From GCA-002790365 sp964486645 (lineage in GTDB: Bacteria; Bacteroidota; Ignavibacteria; Ignavibacteriales; Ignavibacteriaceae): 64,000 bases of DNA. A program made the translations under genes and the position numbers. Below are positions 60,894 to 64,000 of this stretch, in pieces. The notes below the pieces were generated by a model that worked only from the letters and a program-made list of their open reading frames with translations, did not search any database and was not told where the DNA came from. Numbering within the stretch: position 1 is the stretch's first letter; each line of letters begins with the position of its first letter. The stretch lies in assembly GCA_964486645.1 (NCBI GenBank), contig CAZAOG010000002.1, positions 1 through 64,000 on the forward strand, in the 5' to 3' direction.

Positions 60894-61124
60894 CTATCTT
60901 GCAGAATCCGATACATATGGTAAAAGAGCCATATGACGCGCACGTTTAATTGCTAATGTTAATTGTCTTTGGTATTTGGCTTTTGTGCCGGTTATTCTTT
61001 TGGGAATAATTTTCCCTTGTTCGGTAGTATATCTCTGCAGAAGTTTAACGTCTTTGTAATCGATATATTTAATGTTGTTTTTTGTGAATCTGCAAATCTT
61101 TTTTGTTCTTATATCGTTTTTCAT
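60894..61124 (-). CDS. rpsR: 30S ribosomal protein S18
   Basis: A 76-aa S18: YIDYKDVKLLQRYTTEQGKI and ITGTKAKYQRQLTLAIKRARHM are diagnostic. It pairs with S6 on the 30S platform. Its position between ssb and rplI is the widespread bacterial order. Confidence 0.97.
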   Translation of the reverse strand: MKNDIRTKKICRFTKNNIKYIDYKDVKLLQRYTTEQGKIIPKRITGTKAKYQRQLTLAIKRARHMALLPYVSDSAR

Positions 61125-61136
61125 AAAATTTCCTTT

Positions 61137-61634
61137 TTATTTTAACAATTCGGATTCTTCACTTGATAAAAACTTATCGAATGAATCTTCGGAAAAATCT
61201 TTTTCTATTTCGGTTGTTACAGGTTCTTCAACTTTTTCCGTTTTAACATTTTCAACCTTTTCAATTTCTTCGAAATCTTCAGTTCTATTCCTACGGTTTA
61301 AAAACTGAATTCTTCTTGCCTTAATTTCAACTATACTTCTGTTATGGCCGTCATCGGATTTCCAGTTACGGCTTTGCAGCTCACCGTCAACCAAGACAGC
61401 AAAACCCTTTTTTAATTTATCCCTGCAGCTTTCGGCAAGTTTGTTCCAAGCAACAACGCCTATATAACAAACGTCTTCCTGCCATTGGTTTGTGCTATCT
61501 TTGTATTTTCTGTTAGAAGCAATAGAAAAATTCACAACAGGAGTATTGTTGGTTGTTTGTCTATACACAGGATCTTTTGTTAGATTGCCGGCAACTATTA
61601 CATAATTTATTTCAGGCATTTTCAAATCAGCCAT
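61137..61634 (-). CDS. ssb: Single-stranded DNA-binding protein
   Basis: A 165-aa SSB with one OB fold (NYVIVAGNLTKDPVYRQT, FSIASNRKYKDSTNQWQEDV, GELQSRNWKSDDGHNRSIVEI) and a glutamate/valine-rich linker. The extreme C-terminus is FDKFLSSEESELLK, not the DDDIPF-type acidic tip that recruits repair and replication proteins in many SSBs. A second SSB might supply that function. It is encoded between rpsF and rpsR, the usual place. Confidence 0.93.
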   Translation of the reverse strand: MADLKMPEINYVIVAGNLTKDPVYRQTTNNTPVVNFSIASNRKYKDSTNQWQEDVCYIGVVAWNKLAESCRDKLKKGFAVLVDGELQSRNWKSDDGHNRSIVEIKARRIQFLNRRNRTEDFEEIEKVENVKTEKVEEPVTTEIEKDFSEDSFDKFLSSEESELLK

Positions 61635-61650
61635 AATATTCCTCCATACT

Positions 61651-62079
61651 TTAAGTTAAATCTTTTCCTTCCTCATCTTTTGATGAACCTGCCTGATCTT
61701 CAGTCGTAGAAACCTTTTTTTCTTCTTCTTCTTCTTCGACTTTTCTCGCAGCTTCCGTCTTTTTTTGTTCAATATATTCAAGAGCATTTTCATCCAACTT
61801 AATTGTTAAGTATCTTAAAATATGCTCGTCTAAATTGAACATTCTTTCTAATTTGGCTACAATTATGTTAGGTGCTTCATATCTGTAAAACACATAATAG
61901 CCAATTTTGCTTTTATTAATGGGGTATGCAAGTCTTTTTCTCCCCCAATCTTCAATCTCTTTAATTTCACCGTTGTTGTTTATAATGGTATCTTTTATTT
62001 GGGAAACCTGAGACTGAATTTGTTCATCGTCGAGTGCTGCATTTATTAAAACAGCACTTTCATAAACATTTTTAGTCAT
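61651..62079 (-). CDS. rpsF: 30S ribosomal protein S6
   Basis: A 142-aa S6: YESAVLINAALDDEQIQSQ, EDWGRKRLAYPINKSKIGYYVFYRY and FNLDEHILRYLTIKLDE. A C-terminal tail of about 40 residues rich in Glu/Lys (EEEEEEKKVSTTEDQAGSS, as KVEEEEEEKK) extends past the core and resembles S6 tails that are polyglutamylated in enterobacteria, though not in sequence. First gene of the four-gene operon, with a GGGAGG site 9 nt upstream of the ATG. Confidence 0.96.
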   Translation of the reverse strand: MTKNVYESAVLINAALDDEQIQSQVSQIKDTIINNNGEIKEIEDWGRKRLAYPINKSKIGYYVFYRYEAPNIIVAKLERMFNLDEHILRYLTIKLDENALEYIEQKKTEAARKVEEEEEEKKVSTTEDQAGSSKDEEGKDLT

Positions 62080-62145
62080 TTAAAGTAACCTCCCTTTGGG
62101 CGTTAGGCCCTCACTTACTTTTGTGAGAGCAGGGTTAATAAATAT
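62080..62145 (-). promoter_or_regulatory. Structured leader of rpsF, candidate S6:S18 autoregulatory element
   Basis: Upstream of rpsF a small hairpin (gggc 62098-62101 with gccc 62107-62110) lies directly beside the GGGAGG site (62089-62094). A second pairing (ccctcac near 62108-62114 with gtgagagcaggg at 62123-62134) overlaps the first, so the two could alternate. Known S6:S18 leaders sit in this place and bind the protein pair to repress translation. The specific consensus was not verified here. Confidence 0.45.
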
Positions 62146-62164
62146 TTTTAAAATAGAGCCTAAT

Positions 62165-64000
62165 TTATTTAATTAAAGGAGCAATTACAAGAGAAACAAC
62201 CGCCATTAATTTTATTAAAATATTCAAAGACGGACCCGATGTATCCTTAAAAGGATCCCCTACTGTATCGCCGACTACGGCTGCTTTGTGGGGTTCGGAA
62301 CCTTTTCCGTATTTAACACCGTTTATCTCCACGCCTTCTTCAATAGTTTTTTTTGCGTTATCCCAGGCACCTCCGGCATTTGCTTGGAAAATTGCCATTA
62401 ATACACCTGTTACAGTAACGCCGGCTAAAAGTCCGCCTAACATTTCAGGACCACCGGCATAACCTATAAATACCGGAGCAAACACTGCCAAGAGTCCGGG
62501 AAGAACCATTTCTCTTATAGCTGCTTTTGTAGAAATTTCCACACATTTTCCATACTCGGCACAACCGTCTGCTTTTTCAAAAATTGCTTTATCTTCATCA
62601 GACCAATCTTCGTGTTCTTTGCCGTCATTTTTTCTCATAACTTTTAAAGCATTTGACAGTTCCGGAATATCTTTGAATTGTCTTCTAACTTCTTCAATCA
62701 TAGACATTGCAGCTCTGCCAACGGCATTCATGGCCATTGATGAAAATAAGAACGGAAGCATGCCGCCTAAAAACAAACCCGCCATTACATCAGCCTTTGA
62801 AATATCGATCGCTTTAATTTGTGCGGCAGTCATAAATGCGCCGAATAAAGCAAGTGCGGTAAGTGCTGCGGAACCGATAGCAAAACCTTTGCCGATTGCT
62901 GCCGTTGTATTGCCAACCGCATCTAATTTATCAGTTCTTTTACGAACTTCTTTAGGCAGTTCCGCCATTTCCGCAATACCTCCGGCGTTATCGGAAATCG
63001 GGCCGTAAGCATCAACGGCTAACTGAATACCCGTATTTGAAAGCATACCAACCGCGGCAATTGCTATTCCGTACAATCCGCCGAAATGGAAAGCACCGAT
63101 AATTGAAAGGGCAATAATGATCAGCGGCATTGCCGTAGAATTCAGTCCGTTTCCAATTCCGGCTATAATATTAGTGGCACTTCCTGTCAGTGATTGTCTA
63201 ACAATATTGTTAACAGGTTTTTTCCCTTGGCCTGTATAATATTCAGTTAATACTCCAATTAAAACACCGGCTATTAAACCGATAACGGTAGCTAAAAATA
63301 TTCCGTTTGAGGTAATTGTATATGTTATACCGTATAATGGATCTTCGTGAGTCCAAGTTTCCGGCATCATCCATTTAATTATAAAATAAAGAGCCGCTAT
63401 CATAATTGCAGATGAACCAAACTCACCCCTGTTCAAAGCCTTTTGGGGATCGCCGCCTTCTTTTACTCTTACGAAGAAAGTTCCGAGTATTGACACAACA
63501 ATGCCGACGCTTGCAATTACAAGCGGCAGCAGAACGGCTCCCAATCCGTTAAACTTATCCGCAAATTCGGAATAACCGAAAAATGCCGTACCCAAAACCA
63601 TTGTACCGATAATAGAGCCCACATACGATTCAAAAAGATCTGCGCCCATACCGGCAACGTCACCAACATTATCACCTACATTATCCGCAATTGTTGCAGG
63701 ATTTAAAGGATGATCTTCCGGAATACCTGCCTCTACCTTGCCTACTAAATCAGCGCCGACATCGGCTGCCTTTGTATAAATACCTCCGCCGACTCTTGCA
63801 AACAGTGCAATAGAAGAAGCTCCGAAAGAAAAACCGGTAATTATTGTAATTACCCGATTCAAATCATTCAAATTATCTACGCCAAAAACATTGCTGTAAA
63901 TTAAAAATAAAGAACCAAGACCAAGAACTCCTAATCCAACAACACCAAGTCCCATAACGGAACCACCGGCAAAAGCAATCTCAAGGGCTTGACCCAATCC
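62165..64000 (-). CDS. hppA: Membrane-bound pyrophosphatase HppA (5' part outside window)
   Basis: At least 611 residues of an ion-translocating inorganic pyrophosphatase; the gene continues beyond 64000 and lacks its N-terminus (full length about 700-800). Substrate motifs are present: GGIYTKAADVGADLVGKVEAG (as ADVGADLVGKVEAG), DNVGDNVGDVAGMGADLFESY and VGDTVGDPFKDTSGPSLNI. The stretch VGNTTAAIGKGFAIGSA has Ala where K+-independent enzymes have Lys, pointing to the K+-dependent class. Whether it pumps H+ or Na+ cannot be told. PPi from ppdK may be one of its substrates. Confidence 0.96.
   Translation of the reverse strand, partial: GLGQALEIAFAGGSVMGLGVVGLGVLGLGSLFLIYSNVFGVDNLNDLNRVITIITGFSFGASSIALFARVGGGIYTKAADVGADLVGKVEAGIPEDHPLNPATIADNVGDNVGDVAGMGADLFESYVGSIIGTMVLGTAFFGYSEFADKFNGLGAVLLPLVIASVGIVVSILGTFFVRVKEGGDPQKALNRGEFGSSAIMIAALYFIIKWMMPETWTHEDPLYGITYTITSNGIFLATVIGLIAGVLIGVLTEYYTGQGKKPVNNIVRQSLTGSATNIIAGIGNGLNSTAMPLIIIALSIIGAFHFGGLYGIAIAAVGMLSNTGIQLAVDAYGPISDNAGGIAEMAELPKEVRKRTDKLDAVGNTTAAIGKGFAIGSAALTALALFGAFMTAAQIKAIDISKADVMAGLFLGGMLPFLFSSMAMNAVGRAAMSMIEEVRRQFKDIPELSNALKVMRKNDGKEHEDWSDEDKAIFEKADGCAEYGKCVEISTKAAIREMVLPGLLAVFAPVFIGYAGGPEMLGGLLAGVTVTGVLMAIFQANAGGAWDNAKKTIEEGVEINGVKYGKGSEPHKAAVVGDTVGDPFKDTSGPSLNILIKLMAVVSLVIAPLIK

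Noticed and set aside
1..64000. CRISPR array, prophage or insertion sequence
   Set aside because: No regular repeat-spacer pattern, no phage structural genes and no transposase frame were seen on either strand.

Overview
The window is 64 kb of AT-rich bacterial chromosome with short intergenic gaps. The gene content points to the Bacteroidota/Chlorobi/Ignavibacteria assemblage, and I favour an Ignavibacteria-like organism. The reasons are a DUF4249 lipoprotein paired with a TonB-dependent receptor, a long IspG with a large insertion, a CxxC-less Mrp, lipid A genes (lpxB, lpxK) showing a Gram-negative envelope, an rSAM/arsenosugar cluster with AhpD-like and DUF2064 partners, and a membrane pyrophosphatase. 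This placement is inference from gene families, not from a marker phylogeny. I found no rRNA, tRNA, CRISPR array, prophage or intact transposase.

Layout. 1-2.5 kb is a worn accessory edge: REP-like palindromes, a yefM-yoeB toxin-antitoxin pair, an outer-membrane beta-barrel gene broken by one frameshift, a start-less C-terminal gene remnant and an orphan secreted protein. 2.6-9.1 kb (minus strand) holds a TlpA lipoprotein, two small membrane proteins (one of 43 aa), and the arsenosugar-type cluster: radical SAM ArsS, AhpD-like protein, two DUF2064 transferases (one fused to a GT2 domain), DUF547 and another GT2. 9.1-13.1 kb (minus) holds a GH13 hydrolase, an AI-2E-type permease and an Nfu/Mrp iron-sulfur pair. 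13.4-17.9 kb (plus) is queC-queF-glnD-murI. 17.9-22.4 kb holds an asparaginase, a second Nfu, an alkyl-DNA methyltransferase, a lysine-2,3-aminomutase family enzyme and a 54-aa basic protein.

22.4-32.9 kb is the most distinctive region. Two peptide-type ABC ATPases lie divergent from a tight run of solute-binding lipoprotein, two permeases (one with an unusual N-terminal extension), an 1189-aa Ser/Thr kinase-ATPase-TPR protein and a sigma-54-type activator. The last three junctions overlap by 4, 4 and 1 nt, which suggests that transport, kinase signalling and transcription control work as one unit. The activator carries a pseudo-receiver and an altered GAFTGA loop.

33-64 kb is mostly housekeeping: gpsA-plsY; a TonB receptor/DUF4249 pair and an orphan lipoprotein; ispD, queA, ppdK; lpxK, an acyltransferase and lpxB; an ICMT-like protein, a HAD phosphatase and smc; a GH2-like membrane protein that seems to lack its acid/base residue; ispG; dnaG; a YrdC-family protein; rpmB; the rpsF-ssb-rpsR-rplI operon with a structured leader; and the 3' part of hppA, cut by the window end. 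Queuosine genes are split between 13.4-14.5 kb (queC, queF) and 40.6 kb (queA). Isoprenoid genes lie at 39.9 kb (ispD) and 55 kb (ispG).
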